A DNA stretch of 6,057 nucleotides from an uncultured Lysobacterales bacterium (GTDB lineage Bacteria; Pseudomonadota; Gammaproteobacteria; Xanthomonadales; SZUA-36). The DNA lies in NCBI GenBank assembly GCA_937974465.1, contig CALJWY010000346.1, forward strand, positions 1 through 6,057. The letters are read 5' to 3'. Below, piece after piece: positions 5,941 to 6,057 of this stretch. Each line of letters opens with the position of its first letter. The stretch's first letter is position 1. The notes below the pieces were generated by a model, which saw only the letters and a program-made list of their open reading frames with translations, was not told where the DNA came from and made no database searches. The position numbers and the translations under genes are program-made.

Positions 5941-6057
5941 TTAGTGAGCGTGGACCTTATCCACTGACTCTGATTTACCTTCACCATGACAGGTTGCACA
6001 GGACTCACCAAAGATCGTCGTGTTGGCATAGGCATGCGCTGCTGCAGAGTCGCCGTC
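5941..6057 (-). CDS. C-terminal fragment of a multiheme-type c-type cytochrome (OmcA/MtrC-like)
   Basis: On the minus strand the frame is open from the window's right edge to TAA at 5943-5941, giving the last 38 residues of a longer protein. They include one complete haem-attachment site, CATCH (fragment residues 20-24), and further histidines at fragment positions 8, 36 and 38 that could serve as distal haem ligands. The context ESCATCHGEGKSESVDKVHAH at the very C-terminus matches my memory of the last haem of OmcA/MtrC-family decahaem cytochromes, outer-membrane electron-transfer proteins that pass electrons to extracellular metals or other acceptors. The number of haems and the signal peptide lie outside the window, so the family is an inference while the c-type haem site is seen directly. 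The gene ends before a strong terminator, so it is the last gene of its transcript. Confidence 0.85.
   Translation of the reverse strand, partial: DGDSAAAHAYANTTIFGESCATCHGEGKSESVDKVHAH

Overview
The window reads as chromosomal DNA of a Gram-negative bacterium, most likely a gammaproteobacterium. The grounds are the E. coli-like layout and length of TadA, Shine-Dalgarno-led genes, a Proteobacteria-style signal peptide, and at the right edge the C-terminus of a c-type cytochrome that resembles the OmcA/MtrC multiheme family of metal-reducing and marine gammaproteobacteria. No genus can be named from this sequence alone.

Layout, left to right. Positions 1-489 (+) are the 3' end of a gene that starts before the window; its product is not recognised with certainty. 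A gene-free gap of about 300 bases follows, with a small hairpin just after that stop codon. Then come three closely spaced plus-strand genes: tadA (788-1288), which edits A34 of tRNA to inosine; a 67-residue membrane microprotein with a YLDPGTGS motif (1315-1518); and a 467-residue protein (1526-2929) with a kinase-like N-terminal half and a SAM-dependent methyltransferase C-terminal half. Converging on this group from the minus strand is a large gene (5593-2984). It encodes an 869-residue membrane enzyme of the alkaline phosphatase/sulfatase superfamily with five N-terminal membrane helices, an LtaS-like set of catalytic residues and two beta-rich C-terminal modules. Its upstream region has SD, promoter and operator candidates. 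The right edge carries the last 38 codons of the c-type cytochrome (minus strand), closed by a textbook intrinsic terminator with a UUCG loop.

Apart from tadA and the cytochrome, the theme is the cell envelope. The microprotein, the kinase-like/methyltransferase fusion and the LtaS-like phosphotransferase are best read, by inference, as parts of one surface-glycan or lipid-head-group modification pathway. The sulfatase-like gene is visibly more AT-rich than tadA and the methyltransferase gene, which suggests a separate origin. No CRISPR array, insertion sequence, tRNA or rRNA was seen.
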